The translations under genes and the position numbers were made by a program. A stretch of DNA of 64,000 nt, from the NCBI RefSeq assembly GCF_018119395.1, contig NZ_JAGPWD010000005.1, forward strand, positions 1 to 64,000, in the 5' to 3' direction. Source of the stretch: Massilia sp. ZL223 (GTDB lineage: Bacteria; Pseudomonadota; Gammaproteobacteria; Burkholderiales; Burkholderiaceae_D). Shown in pieces: positions 49,094 to 57,432 of this stretch (positions are counted from its first letter, which is position 1; the number at the start of each line of letters is the position of its first letter). The notes beneath the pieces are model-generated. The model saw only the letters and a list, made by a program, of their open reading frames with translations, ran no database searches and was not told where the DNA came from.

Positions 49094-49789
49094 ATGAGGC
49101 TGCTGCCTGCGCTCTTGCTGTCGTGCTGGATACCGCACGCAGCGGCGCAGGCGCGCACCGAGTTGCAGGCGCGCTGCGAAGACACGCTGGGCAGCACGGT
49201 GTCGGTCCTGGCCAGCCGCCAGCAGGGCTACCGGCTCGACCATTCCCGTTCCTACCACGACCTGACGCGCATGAAGGGCAGCGCGCGCAGGAACGCCTAT
49301 GTCCTCGGCCTGACCCACACCGAGTCGCGGGTCAGCATCAAGGTCGAGGGCAAGATGCTGAGCGACCCGGCCACCGGCTACGAATGCATCGCTCCGCGCG
49401 TCGAGGTGCTGCTGTCCTACCTGCCCATCGTCGTCTACGTGGGCCGCGAGTTTCCGGCGGGCTCCTGCGCCTACCAGGAGGTGCTGGCCCACGAGATGCG
49501 TCATCTCAACACCTACCTCGACTACCTGCCCAAGGCCGAGGCCAGGGTGCGTGCGGCGCTGGCGCAACGCTTCCAATCCAAGCCCCTGTACGCGCGGCTC
49601 GGCCAGGCGCAGACTCTGCTCCAGCGTGAGCTCGATACCGGCTGGATGTCCTATATTAAAAGCGAGATGGCGCGCGTCGAGACCCTGCAGGCGGCCATCG
49701 ATTCGCCGCAGGAATACGCCCGCCTCGGCAAGGTTTGCGCAGGTGAGGTACAGTCTCTGATTAAAGAGGCAAGACGAAGCAAGACGTAA
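49094..49789 (+). CDS. Exported protein with an HExxH motif, possible metalloprotease
   Basis: 231 aa. Signal peptide at 1-20 (AAAQA). The middle holds VLAHEMRHLNTYLDYL: H133-E134-x-x-H137, a gluzincin/zincin-type zinc motif in a helix. Two or more Cys (C28, about C99, C128) may form disulfides, and the C-terminus is helical. I do not recognise a named peptidase family with certainty. Overlaps ispD by one base (TAATG), so it is co-translated with isoprenoid genes, possibly by chance of operon layout. Confidence 0.65.
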   Translation: MRLLPALLLSCWIPHAAAQARTELQARCEDTLGSTVSVLASRQQGYRLDHSRSYHDLTRMKGSARRNAYVLGLTHTESRVSIKVEGKMLSDPATGYECIAPRVEVLLSYLPIVVYVGREFPAGSCAYQEVLAHEMRHLNTYLDYLPKAEARVRAALAQRFQSKPLYARLGQAQTLLQRELDTGWMSYIKSEMARVETLQAAIDSPQEYARLGKVCAGEVQSLIKEARRSKT

Positions 49790-50499
49790 TGACAAACACA
49801 GCAATTCCGAAATACGTGGCATTGATTCCGGCGGCCGGAGTCGGCGCGCGCATGGCCGCGGGCTGCCCCAAGCAATACCTGCCGATCAACGGCAAGCCCA
49901 TGCTGCGCCACACGATCGAGGCCTTCCTGTCCAGCCCCCTGGTCGCCCACACCTATGTGGTGGTCAGCCCCGGCGACGCCTACATCGACGCCATCCTGCC
50001 GGAGCAGGGCGTTACCGTATTGCGCTGCGGCGGCGCCACCCGCATGGAATCGATCCGCAACGGCCTGCACCAGCTGAGCACGACGCTGACCGAACACGAC
50101 TGGGTGCTGGTGCACGACGCCGCGCGGCCAGGGCTGAACGCCGAACTGATCGCGCGCCTGATCGGGGAGACCGGCGCGCATCCGGTCGGCGGCCTGCTGG
50201 CCTTGTCGGTGGTCGACACCGTCAAGCGCAGCGTGGCGGACGAGGTGACGACCGTGCCGCGCGACAGCCTGTGGCTGGCCCAGACCCCGCAGATGTTCCG
50301 CCACCGCCTGCTGCTGCGCGCGCTCGAGGCGGCCACCGACCCGAATGCGATTACCGATGACGCCAGTGCGGTTGAAGCGCTCGGACTGGCCCCCAAGTTG
50401 GTGGAAGGGCATCCGTGCAACCTGAAGGTGACGCTGCCGGCCGATATCCGGATCGCCGAGATGTACCTGGCCGCGTCCCAACCGATTGAGAAGAACTGA
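49789..50499 (+). CDS. ispD: 2-C-methyl-D-erythritol 4-phosphate cytidylyltransferase
   Basis: 236 aa. Third step of the MEP isoprenoid pathway (MEP + CTP to CDP-ME). CTP-binding [20 protein letters not shown] at about 13-32, VHDAARPGL at about 107, [11 protein letters not shown] near 187. Seven bp before ispF, the usual ispD-ispF pair. Confidence 0.96.
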   Translation: MTNTAIPKYVALIPAAGVGARMAAGCPKQYLPINGKPMLRHTIEAFLSSPLVAHTYVVVSPGDAYIDAILPEQGVTVLRCGGATRMESIRNGLHQLSTTLTEHDWVLVHDAARPGLNAELIARLIGETGAHPVGGLLALSVVDTVKRSVADEVTTVPRDSLWLAQTPQMFRHRLLLRALEAATDPNAITDDASAVEALGLAPKLVEGHPCNLKVTLPADIRIAEMYLAASQPIEKN

Positions 50500-50506
50500 C
50501 AACGAT

Positions 50507-51016
50507 ATGACACTCGCATCCTACAATCCCACTCCGCCGTTCCGCATCGGAACGGGTTACGACTGCCACGCACTGGTCGAGGGGCGCAAGCTCATCGTCG
50601 GCGGCGTGACGATTCCCCACCGCCTGGGCCTGCTCGGCCATTCGGACGCCGACGTGCTGCTGCACGCCATCATCGACGCGATGCTGGGCGCGGCCGCGCT
50701 GGGCGACATCGGCAAGCACTTCCCGGACACCGATCCGATGTTCGCGGGCGCCGATTCGCGCACCCTGCTGCGCGAGGTGGCGCACCGCGTGCTGAACGCC
50801 GGCTACACCATCGGCAACATCGACGCGACCATCATCGCCCAGGCGCCCAAGATGGCGCCGCATATTCCGCAGATGGTGTCGCGCATCGCCGAGGACGTTG
50901 GCGTGTCGCCGCAGCAGGTCAACATCAAGGCCAAGACCAACGAAAAGCTGGGCTTCCTCGGCCGCGAAGAGGGCATGGCGGCGGAAGCGGTCGCACTCCT
51001 GATCCGGGCGGAATAA
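50507..51016 (+). CDS. ispF: 2-C-methyl-D-erythritol 2,4-cyclodiphosphate synthase
   Basis: 169 aa, start MTLASYN. Converts CDP-ME 2-phosphate to the cyclodiphosphate in the MEP pathway. Zinc ligands in [11 protein letters not shown] and [21 protein letters not shown], then [16 protein letters not shown] at the end. Follows ispD directly. Normal length. Confidence 0.97.
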   Translation: MTLASYNPTPPFRIGTGYDCHALVEGRKLIVGGVTIPHRLGLLGHSDADVLLHAIIDAMLGAAALGDIGKHFPDTDPMFAGADSRTLLREVAHRVLNAGYTIGNIDATIIAQAPKMAPHIPQMVSRIAEDVGVSPQQVNIKAKTNEKLGFLGREEGMAAEAVALLIRAE

Positions 51017-51023
51017 TGCTCGC

Positions 51024-51057
51024 CAGACAATTGGGTGTAACTGCACTATAATTGTCT
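51024..51057 (+). promoter_or_regulatory. Promoter of the MFS operon with flanking inverted repeat
   Basis: CAGACA (51024-51029), 17-bp spacer, perfect TATAAT (51047-51052). The inverted repeat AGACAATT (51025-51032) / AATTGTCT (51050-51057) spans both boxes, placing a possible operator across the promoter. Confidence 0.6.
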
Positions 51058-51144
51058 TCCCCCACGCGTCGGTGGGCGCGCCAGACCGGGCGGACAGCCC
51101 GGGTGGCGAACGCCCGCCCCGCGTTCCGCGCCAAGGAGACAAGC

Positions 51145-52419
51145 ATGAGCACCCCCACCCAAGCCGAGATGACCCCACGCGCCGCCTGGGCGCTGATCCT
51201 GGCCGCCAGCGCCATCCTCATGATCACCATGGGCGCGCGCCTGACCACCGGGCTGTTCCTGTCTCCGATCAATAGCGCCACCGACCTGGGCATCGCCAGC
51301 ATCAGCTTCGCGATGGCCGTCGCCCAGCTGCTGTGGGGCGCCTCGCAGCCCATCTTCGGCGCGGTGGCCGACAAGTACGGACCGGGCCGGGTCCTCGTGC
51401 TCGGCGGCCTGATGCTGGCCGCCGGCACCGCCGCCACGCCCTTCATGAGCAGCGAGTGGGGCCTGATCTTCTCGATGGGCGTGCTCTCGGCGGCGGGAGC
51501 GGGCGCAGGCAGCTTCTCGATCCTGATCGGCGCCACCGCCCAGCGCCTGCCGGCCTCGCGCCGCGCCTTCGCCTCCGGCTTCATCAATGCCGGCGGTTCC
51601 TTCGGCCAGTTCGTGTTCGCGCCGCTGATGCAGGCCATCATCGCGGGCGCCGGCTGGGTCTGGGCCATGTTCACCATGGCCGCCGCTACCTTGCTGACGA
51701 TTCCGCTGTCCTGGCCGCTGCGCCGCAAGCCGGCCGCAGCCGCTGCTCCCGTGAGCGGCAGCGCGATCCCCTTGCCGGCATCGATCACCCTGACCGAACA
51801 GCTGCGCCAGGCCATGCGCGACCGCAGCTACCTGTGCCTGCACGCGGGCTTCTTCACCTGCGGCTTCCACATCGCCTTCCTGGTCACCCACCTGCCGGGC
51901 GAGGTGGCCCTGTGCGGCCTGCCGGCCGGGGTCTCGGCCACCGCGCTGGCCCTGATCGGCCTGTTCAACATCCTCGGCAGCCTGCTGGCCGGCGCGCTGT
52001 CGGCGCGCTACCGCATGAAGAACCTGCTGGCCCTGATCTACGGCGGCCGCGCGCTGATCATCATCGCCTATCTGCTGGCGCCGAAGACCGCCTGGACCTT
52101 CTACATCATGGCCGCGGCGCTGGGCTTCACCTGGCTCGCCACCGTGCCGCCGACCGCCGGGCTGGTGGGCAAGCTGTTCGGCATGCGCTACCTGGCCACC
52201 CTGTTCGGCCTGACCCTGCTGTCGCACCAGATCGGCGGCTTCTTCGGCGCCTGGCTGGGCGGCCTGTCCTTCGTGCACAGCGGCGACTACACCTGGATGT
52301 GGTACGCCGACATCCTGCTGGCCCTGGCCGCCGCCCTGGTCAACCTGCCGATCCGCGAGGCGGCGCCCCAGCCGGCGGCCGGCCTGGCTCCGGATGGCCG
52401 TATCCCGGCGAAAGGCTGA
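51145..52419 (+). CDS. Major facilitator superfamily transporter
   Basis: 424 aa. Start chosen from AAGGAGA 5-6 bp upstream (MSTPTQAE). Twelve TM helices can be followed, with MFS loop motif FGAVADKYGPGR between TM2 and TM3 and SARYRMKN between TM8 and TM9. The overall style (ITMGARLTTGLFLSPI) resembles the OFA/monocarboxylate group, so an organic acid is a reasonable but unproven substrate. First of five tightly packed genes. Confidence 0.85.
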   Translation: MSTPTQAEMTPRAAWALILAASAILMITMGARLTTGLFLSPINSATDLGIASISFAMAVAQLLWGASQPIFGAVADKYGPGRVLVLGGLMLAAGTAATPFMSSEWGLIFSMGVLSAAGAGAGSFSILIGATAQRLPASRRAFASGFINAGGSFGQFVFAPLMQAIIAGAGWVWAMFTMAAATLLTIPLSWPLRRKPAAAAAPVSGSAIPLPASITLTEQLRQAMRDRSYLCLHAGFFTCGFHIAFLVTHLPGEVALCGLPAGVSATALALIGLFNILGSLLAGALSARYRMKNLLALIYGGRALIIIAYLLAPKTAWTFYIMAAALGFTWLATVPPTAGLVGKLFGMRYLATLFGLTLLSHQIGGFFGAWLGGLSFVHSGDYTWMWYADILLALAAALVNLPIREAAPQPAAGLAPDGRIPAKG

Positions 52420-52421
52420 GC

Positions 52422-52730
52422 ATGGCGCGCGAGGCCTGGGCCTACCGCGACGTGGCGGTCGAGTCGGTGTTTGACGCGCATAGCGGCCGCCTGCGCATCC
52501 GCCCCATGCCCGGCCAGGCCTACGCGACCAGCCTGCGCGTGCAGTGCTCGCGCGCGCTCTGCGATCCCGAGCGGTATCCGGCCGGCACGCGCTTCCTGGT
52601 CTCGGCCAAGCTGACCGACCGCCAGGGCGGCGAGCCTTTCCTGTATGCCTGGCACGGCGATCCGGTGCGGGTGCTGGGCAAGCGCCAGGCCGCCGTCTTC
52701 CTCGAGCAATACCGCCGCCTGCGCCTCTAG
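52422..52730 (+). CDS. Small hypothetical protein
   Basis: 102 aa, ATG 2 bp after the MFS stop. Basic, soluble, with two Cys (SLRVQCSRALCDPERYP) and a β-rich look (GTRFLVSAKLTDRQGGEPFLYAW). No family recognised. Placement suggests co-translation with the transporter. Codon use matches its neighbours, so I take it as a real gene. Confidence 0.7.
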   Translation: MAREAWAYRDVAVESVFDAHSGRLRIRPMPGQAYATSLRVQCSRALCDPERYPAGTRFLVSAKLTDRQGGEPFLYAWHGDPVRVLGKRQAAVFLEQYRRLRL

Positions 52731-52785
52731 GCAAAAATGGTTACCATCTGGACTCCATCACCGCACTCAACCGGAAAGGAGCATC

Positions 52786-53337
52786 ATGGCAACTCGGAAC
52801 ATCGCCGTCGTCGTCGGCAGCCTGCGCAAGGAATCGTTCACCCGCAAGGTGGCCCAGACCCTGATCGAACTGGCCCCGCCATCCCTGCGGATGGAGATCG
52901 TCGAGCTCCGCGATCTGCCGCTGTATAACGAGGACGACGACACCGCCACGCCGCCGGCCGCGTTCACCGCCTTCCGCGAGCGCATCCGCCAGGCCGACGG
53001 CGTCCTGTTCTGCACCCCCGAGTACAACCGCTCCATTCCCGGCGCGCTGAAGAACGCCATCGACGTCGGCTCGCGTCCCTACGGCAAGGCCGCCTGGACC
53101 GGCAAGCCCTGCGCCATCGTGAGCGTGTCGCCGGGCGCGATCGGCGGCTTCGGCGCCAACCACCACCTGCGCCAGACCCTGCCTTTCCTGCAGATGCCGA
53201 CCATGCCGGCGGAAGCCTACCTGGGCAGCATCGCGGGCAAGTTCGACGGCGCGCGCCTGAGCGACGACTCGACCCGCGCTTTCCTGCAGACCTATATCGA
53301 CAACTTCGCCGCCTGGGTGGACCGCCATGCATCCTGA
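52786..53337 (+). CDS. NAD(P)H-dependent FMN reductase (ChrR/NQO1-like flavodoxin fold)
   Basis: 183 aa, start preceded by GAAAGGAG. Flavodoxin-like fold with phosphate-binding GSLRKESFTRKVA at about 10-22 and the family motif PEYNRSIPGALKNAIDV at about 79-95. Close to ChrR/YieF, which reduce quinones or chromate with a two-electron transfer. Overlaps the VOC gene by 11 bp. Confidence 0.9.
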   Translation: MATRNIAVVVGSLRKESFTRKVAQTLIELAPPSLRMEIVELRDLPLYNEDDDTATPPAAFTAFRERIRQADGVLFCTPEYNRSIPGALKNAIDVGSRPYGKAAWTGKPCAIVSVSPGAIGGFGANHHLRQTLPFLQMPTMPAEAYLGSIAGKFDGARLSDDSTRAFLQTYIDNFAAWVDRHAS

Positions 53338-53755
53338 CGCGCCTCATGCCATTCCGGTTCGCGGGCTCGACCACCTGGTGCTGCGGGTGACCGACCTGGA
53401 GCGCATGGTGGGCTTCTACGGCCAGGTGCTGGGCTGTCCGGTCGAGCGCCGCCAGGATGAAATCGGCCTGGTCCAGCTGCGCGCCGGCAGTGCCCTGATC
53501 GACCTGGTGCCGGTCGACGGCAAGCTGGGCCGCGCGGGCGGGGCCGCGCCCGGCCGCGAGGGCCGCAACCTGGACCACCTGTGCCTGCGCGTCGAGCCTT
53601 TCGACGAAGCGGCGATCCGCGCCCACCTGGCGGCCCACGACGTGGCCGCGGGGCCGGTGGAGTCGCGCTACGGCGCCGAAGGCGAGGGCCCCTCGATCTA
53701 CCTCCAGGATCCGGAGGGCAACACGGTCGAGCTCAAGGGGCCGCCAAGCCGATGA
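53327..53755 (+). CDS. VOC family protein (glyoxalase-like)
   Basis: 142 aa. VOC fold: GLDHLVLRVTDLERMVGFY at the N-terminus with metal-site His, VQLRAGSALIDLVPV, then LDHLCLRV and the C-terminal IYLQDPEGNTVELKGP with the second metal-site Glu. Metal-binding residues appear complete, unlike many VOC proteins. Substrate unknown. Overlaps the channel gene (GATGA). Confidence 0.85.
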   Translation: MHPDAPHAIPVRGLDHLVLRVTDLERMVGFYGQVLGCPVERRQDEIGLVQLRAGSALIDLVPVDGKLGRAGGAAPGREGRNLDHLCLRVEPFDEAAIRAHLAAHDVAAGPVESRYGAEGEGPSIYLQDPEGNTVELKGPPSR

Positions 53756-54663
53756 GCCCGCTGGCGACGCCCACGCCGCAAGAACTGCCCGATGTGCTGG
53801 GCCGCCCTGCGGGCGGCTGGCGCCGGACCATGTTCGACGTCATCTTCGGGATTGACACGCCGGCGGGGCGCCGCTTCGACATCATCCTGGTGTTCGCCAT
53901 CCTGCTCAGCATCCTGGTCGTGGTGCTCGACAGCGTGCCCTCGATCGGCGGACGCTATCCGGGGCCGATGGCGGCGCTGGAATGGGCCTTCACCTTGCTG
54001 TTCACGCTGGAATACGTGGCGCGCCTGGCCTGTGTCGAGCGCCCCTTGCGCTACGCCACCAGCTTCTACGGCGCGATCGACCTGGTGTCGGTCCTGCCGA
54101 CCTATTTCTCGCTGCTGGTGCCGGGCAGCGAACTCCTGATCGACATCCGCATCCTGCGCCTGCTGCGCGTGTTCCGCATCTTCAAGCTCACCCTCTACAT
54201 CGAGGAATACACGCGCCTGGGCGAGGCCCTGGCCGCGAGCCGGCGCAAGATCCTGGTGTTCCTGTCGGTGGTGCTGATGCTGATCCTGATCCTCGGCACC
54301 GTGATGTACGTGGTCGAGGGGCCGGAGAACGGTTTCACCAGCATCCCGCTGGCAATGTACTGGGCCACGGTCACCATGACGACCGTCGGCTATGGCGACA
54401 TCGCCCCCCAGACCACACTGGGACGCGGCATCGCTTCGTTCATGATGCTGCTGGGCTGGGGCATCCTGGCGGTGCCGACCGGCATCGTGACGGCCGAGAT
54501 GACGGCGCGCCGCAACGACCGCCGCGGCGGGGCCGAGCGCCCGCGTCCGCGTCCGCGCCGCAGCTGCGGCGCCTGCGGCAGCGTCGGGCACGAAGCCACC
54601 GCCAGGTTCTGCAAGGACTGCGGCGCGCCGCTGTCCCCTGCGGCGCCGGACGCGCCGCGCTGA
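53752..54663 (+). CDS. Voltage-gated-type potassium channel with C-terminal zinc ribbon
   Basis: 303 aa. Six TM helices; S4 has spaced arginines (RILRLLRVFRIFK at about 133-145) and the pore has the selectivity filter TVGYGD at 211-216. After S6 a basic linker leads to a zinc-ribbon-like end: CGAC at 272-275 and CKDC at 287-290. The ribbon is not part of standard Kv-like channels and may sense or bind metal. Last of the MFS operon. Confidence 0.9.
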   Translation: MSPLATPTPQELPDVLGRPAGGWRRTMFDVIFGIDTPAGRRFDIILVFAILLSILVVVLDSVPSIGGRYPGPMAALEWAFTLLFTLEYVARLACVERPLRYATSFYGAIDLVSVLPTYFSLLVPGSELLIDIRILRLLRVFRIFKLTLYIEEYTRLGEALAASRRKILVFLSVVLMLILILGTVMYVVEGPENGFTSIPLAMYWATVTMTTVGYGDIAPQTTLGRGIASFMMLLGWGILAVPTGIVTAEMTARRNDRRGGAERPRPRPRRSCGACGSVGHEATARFCKDCGAPLSPAAPDAPR

Positions 54664-54691
54664 GCGGGCCGTAGCGGGACCTTGGACACGT

Positions 54692-54705
54692 TTGGCGCAC
54701 ATCAA
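54692..54705 (+). promoter_or_regulatory. Possible FNR/ANR-type half-conserved site before the phasin gene
   Basis: TTGGC-GCAC-ATCAA; the right half is the exact FNR half-site and the left keeps TTG. It lies 105 bp before the phasin start, so its position relative to a promoter is unclear. Confidence 0.3.
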
Positions 54706-54727
54706 GCGCCGCGCGGGTCGCGGCGCT
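54705..54727 (+). terminator. GC-rich hairpin between channel and phasin genes
   Basis: AGCGCCGCG (54705-54713) and CGCGGCGCT (54719-54727) form a perfect 9-bp stem with a 5-base loop. No T run follows. It may end the MFS operon transcript or be a leader structure of the phasin mRNA. Confidence 0.35.
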
Positions 54728-54809
54728 AGCCTACTAGGCTCGTGCCGCAGCGTGGGCCCATGGACGCGCCACGGCACGCCGTCCAATCATCCATTCAGTG
54801 AGGAACCGC

Positions 54810-55379
54810 ATGTACCCATTTCCCCAATCCGTGACGCCGGCTGTGCGCAGCCACATGGACGCGCAGGCTGCGTTCGTAAACGAGATGTCGAAGTCCCTGT
54901 TCCGTTCCTTCCAGCACATGTGCAACCTGAACATCCAGCTGGCCCAGACCCTGCTGGAAGAAACCACCCTGGCCAGCCAGCAGGTGCTGAGCGCCGACCG
55001 CCAGACCGAGATGATCAGCGCCGCCGCGTCGCGCGCCCAGCCGACCTCGGAGAAACTGCGCGCCTACCAGCAGCACATCGCGCGCCTGGCGGCGGAGGCC
55101 CAGGTCGAGCTGGCGCGCGTGACCGAGCAGCATGTGCAGAACACCACGCGCACCGCGCGCACCCTGGTCGATGAAGTGGCGCGCAGCACCGCCGAGGAAA
55201 CCGAGCGCGGCATACGCTCGCAGCAGGAAGCGCTGCGCGGCATGGCCGATCCTTTTGTCCGTCCCAATGGCGAGGCCCAGCGCATGGCGGAGGGCAGGGG
55301 CGGGGCCCCGGCTACCCAGCAAGCCGCCCAGGCGCAGGCCGGCAAGGAAGGGCGTCCGACCGGCAGCACGGCCCATTAG
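54810..55379 (+). CDS. Phasin family protein (PHB granule-associated)
   Basis: 189 aa, start MYPFPQS with GAGGA upstream. Amphipathic helical Phasin_2 pattern: FVNEMSKSLFRSFQHMCNLNIQLAQTLLEE at the N-terminus (20-residue blocks of Phe/Leu heptads), then RLAAEAQVELARVTEQHVQN. C-terminus is Ala/Gln-rich and disordered. Coats polyhydroxyalkanoate granules. Ends overlapping the convergent acyltransferase gene by 4 bp. Confidence 0.88.
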   Translation: MYPFPQSVTPAVRSHMDAQAAFVNEMSKSLFRSFQHMCNLNIQLAQTLLEETTLASQQVLSADRQTEMISAAASRAQPTSEKLRAYQQHIARLAAEAQVELARVTEQHVQNTTRTARTLVDEVARSTAEETERGIRSQQEALRGMADPFVRPNGEAQRMAEGRGGAPATQQAAQAQAGKEGRPTGSTAH

Positions 55380-56596
55380 GCCGCCTTTGCTTCTGCTTCG
55401 GCCTGTTTGCTGCGCCCGCCCGCTTGCACTGGCAGCGGCGCCAGGCCGAAGAACGGGCGCAGCAGGCGCACGCGCCGCACGGCCTCGAACAGGACGAAGC
55501 AGCCGGCGATGGTGAGCACGGCCAGCAGCAGCGCTTCCAGCCCCGGCGGCAGGCGCAGCGGCTTGAAAGCGTGCGCCATGACCACGATCAGGGTCTGGTG
55601 GGCGATGTAGACCGGGAACACCGCTTCGGTGAGGTAGCGCCGCGCCGGGCCGTCGGCGTCGAGGTGGCGGCGCGCGAAGCCGCAGGCCGCCACGATCGCG
55701 CACCAGGCGCACAAGGTGTAGACGCAGCGGATGAGCGGCACGCACTGCATCAGGAAGGCGGCGCCGGGTGCGTCGTCCGGCGTGGCGTTCCACAGTACGA
55801 CGCTGGCCCAGCCGGCGAGGGCCAGCAGCAGCGCCGGCCAGCGCTGTGCCGTCATCTGCTCCCAGAAGCGCGGGCTGCGCGCCATCAGGGCGCCGAGCAG
55901 GAAGGGCAGGAAATAGGCGGCATGGTTGTACCAGTCGTCGACCAGGCCATGGGTCGAGGGAAAACGCTGTACCAGCAGGTTGCGCACCAGACCCAGCACG
56001 GCGGCGGGCAGCAGCAGCAATTTCCAGCCGGTGAGCAGGCGCCCGATGCGGGCGGACAGGGCCTCGATGGCCGTGCCGGGAAGCAGCGCGGCAAGCAGGC
56101 CCAGCAGCATCGTGTAGACCCAGAGGTAGGCGACGAACCACAGGTGGTTCCAGGTAGGCAGATCGAGACAGTCTTCGCGGCAGAAGCCGCCATAGGCGCT
56201 GTAGTAGAGCCGCATGAAGGCGCCGAAGCCGTCGCCGTAGCCGAGCTTTTCGACGACTTCGAAATAGGGCTGGGGCGGCACGATCACGGCCATGCCGAAC
56301 AGCAGCGGCACCAGCAGGCGCAGGCTGCGCTGGCGCAGGAAGGAGGGCGTGCCGAGTCGTTCGGCCAGGAAGCGGGAAGCGGCGCCGGCCACGAAGAACA
56401 GCAGGGTCAGGCGCCAGGGGGAGGACAGCATCATGAAGGGTTCGGGCGCGTCGGAAGCGTAGGGGCTTTTCACGTGCCAGTCCCAGGTCACGTAGTACAT
56501 GCCGATGTGGTAGGCGATCAGGACGAAGAAGGCGAGGATGCGCACCCAGTCGAGGAAGTAGAGGCGCGCTGCCGGATGGCGAGGGTGAGTTTGCAT
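55376..56596 (-). CDS. Membrane acyltransferase family 3 protein
   Basis: 406 aa, start MQTHPRH. About ten TM helices. Acyltransferase-3 signature near the start, LYFLDWVRILAFFVLIAYHIG (about residues 13-33, with the catalytic-type His), and FFVAGAASRFLAER. Resembles OpgC/OafA-type enzymes that acylate sugars or glucans. Similar enzymes often sit near LytS/LytTR pairs, as here (next operon upstream). Substrate unknown. Confidence 0.85.
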   Translation of the reverse strand: MQTHPRHPAARLYFLDWVRILAFFVLIAYHIGMYYVTWDWHVKSPYASDAPEPFMMLSSPWRLTLLFFVAGAASRFLAERLGTPSFLRQRSLRLLVPLLFGMAVIVPPQPYFEVVEKLGYGDGFGAFMRLYYSAYGGFCREDCLDLPTWNHLWFVAYLWVYTMLLGLLAALLPGTAIEALSARIGRLLTGWKLLLLPAAVLGLVRNLLVQRFPSTHGLVDDWYNHAAYFLPFLLGALMARSPRFWEQMTAQRWPALLLALAGWASVVLWNATPDDAPGAAFLMQCVPLIRCVYTLCAWCAIVAACGFARRHLDADGPARRYLTEAVFPVYIAHQTLIVVMAHAFKPLRLPPGLEALLLAVLTIAGCFVLFEAVRRVRLLRPFFGLAPLPVQAGGRSKQAEAEAKAA

Positions 56597-56721
56597 GGTC
56601 CGCTCTCGAAATGTCGATGGCGCCAGCTTGCCGCCGCGGGTGCGCATGGGCCAGCAGAATGGGGCGAAGCGGGAGTGGGCCGGGGCGAGACGGAAGCCGG
56701 CGGGATGCGGCGCCGGCAAGC

Positions 56722-57432
56722 CTAGGGCTGCAGCTTTCCCACCAGGCCGGCGCGATACTGACGGCTGCACGGCACTGTTGCACCGCTGCGCAGCACGATC
56801 TCGCAATCTCCCTTGTCGAGCGCCACGATCCTGTCGATGCAGGCCAGGCGCACCGCCGCACGCCGGTGGCAGCGTACGAAGCCCGGCCCCAGGCGTTCGA
56901 GCAGGCCGGCCAGGGTCTGGCGCAGGAGCGGCGCCCCGTTGGCCGTATGTAGCGCCACGTAATTGTCGGCCGTTTCCAGCCATTCGATGTCGGCCACCGC
57001 CACCACGCGCGTGCCGCCACGCTCGCTCACCAGCAGCTGGCGCGGCGGCGCCGACGGCAGCGTCGAACCGCCCCCGGCCGCCAGACGCGCACGCAGGCGA
57101 TCGAGCGCCCGGTGCAGGCGCGCCTGGTCGAAGGGCTTGAGCAGGTAGTCGACCGCTTCCGCATCGAAGGCGCGCAGCGCATACTCGTCGTAGGCGGTCA
57201 CGAACACCACCAGCGGCGCCGGCGCCGGCAGCGAGGCGGCCAGGTCGATCCCCGACAGCTCGGGCATCTCGATATCGAGCAGCAGCGCGTCCGGCGCGAA
57301 TTCGCCGATCCGCTGCAAGGCCTCGATCCCGTCGGCCGCTTCCTCCACGGCCTCGATCCCCGCTTCCAGCGCCAGCATGCGGCGCAGCCGCTCGCGCGCC
57401 GGGCGCTCGTCGTCGACGATCAGGATGCGCAT
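56722..57432 (-). CDS. LytTR-type response regulator
   Basis: 236 aa. Receiver at residues 1-118 with acidic pair DDE near 7-9, acceptor Asp in LLLDIEMPELSG (about 54) and Lys in LLKPFD. LytTR DNA-binding domain at 135-234 (DIEWLETADNYVALHT and FVRCHRRAAVRL). Pairs with the LytS-like sensor whose gene overlaps it by 13 bp. Likely controls the neighbouring acyltransferase gene, by position. Confidence 0.92.
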   Translation of the reverse strand: MRILIVDDERPARERLRRMLALEAGIEAVEEAADGIEALQRIGEFAPDALLLDIEMPELSGIDLAASLPAPAPLVVFVTAYDEYALRAFDAEAVDYLLKPFDQARLHRALDRLRARLAAGGGSTLPSAPPRQLLVSERGGTRVVAVADIEWLETADNYVALHTANGAPLLRQTLAGLLERLGPGFVRCHRRAAVRLACIDRIVALDKGDCEIVLRSGATVPCSRQYRAGLVGKLQP

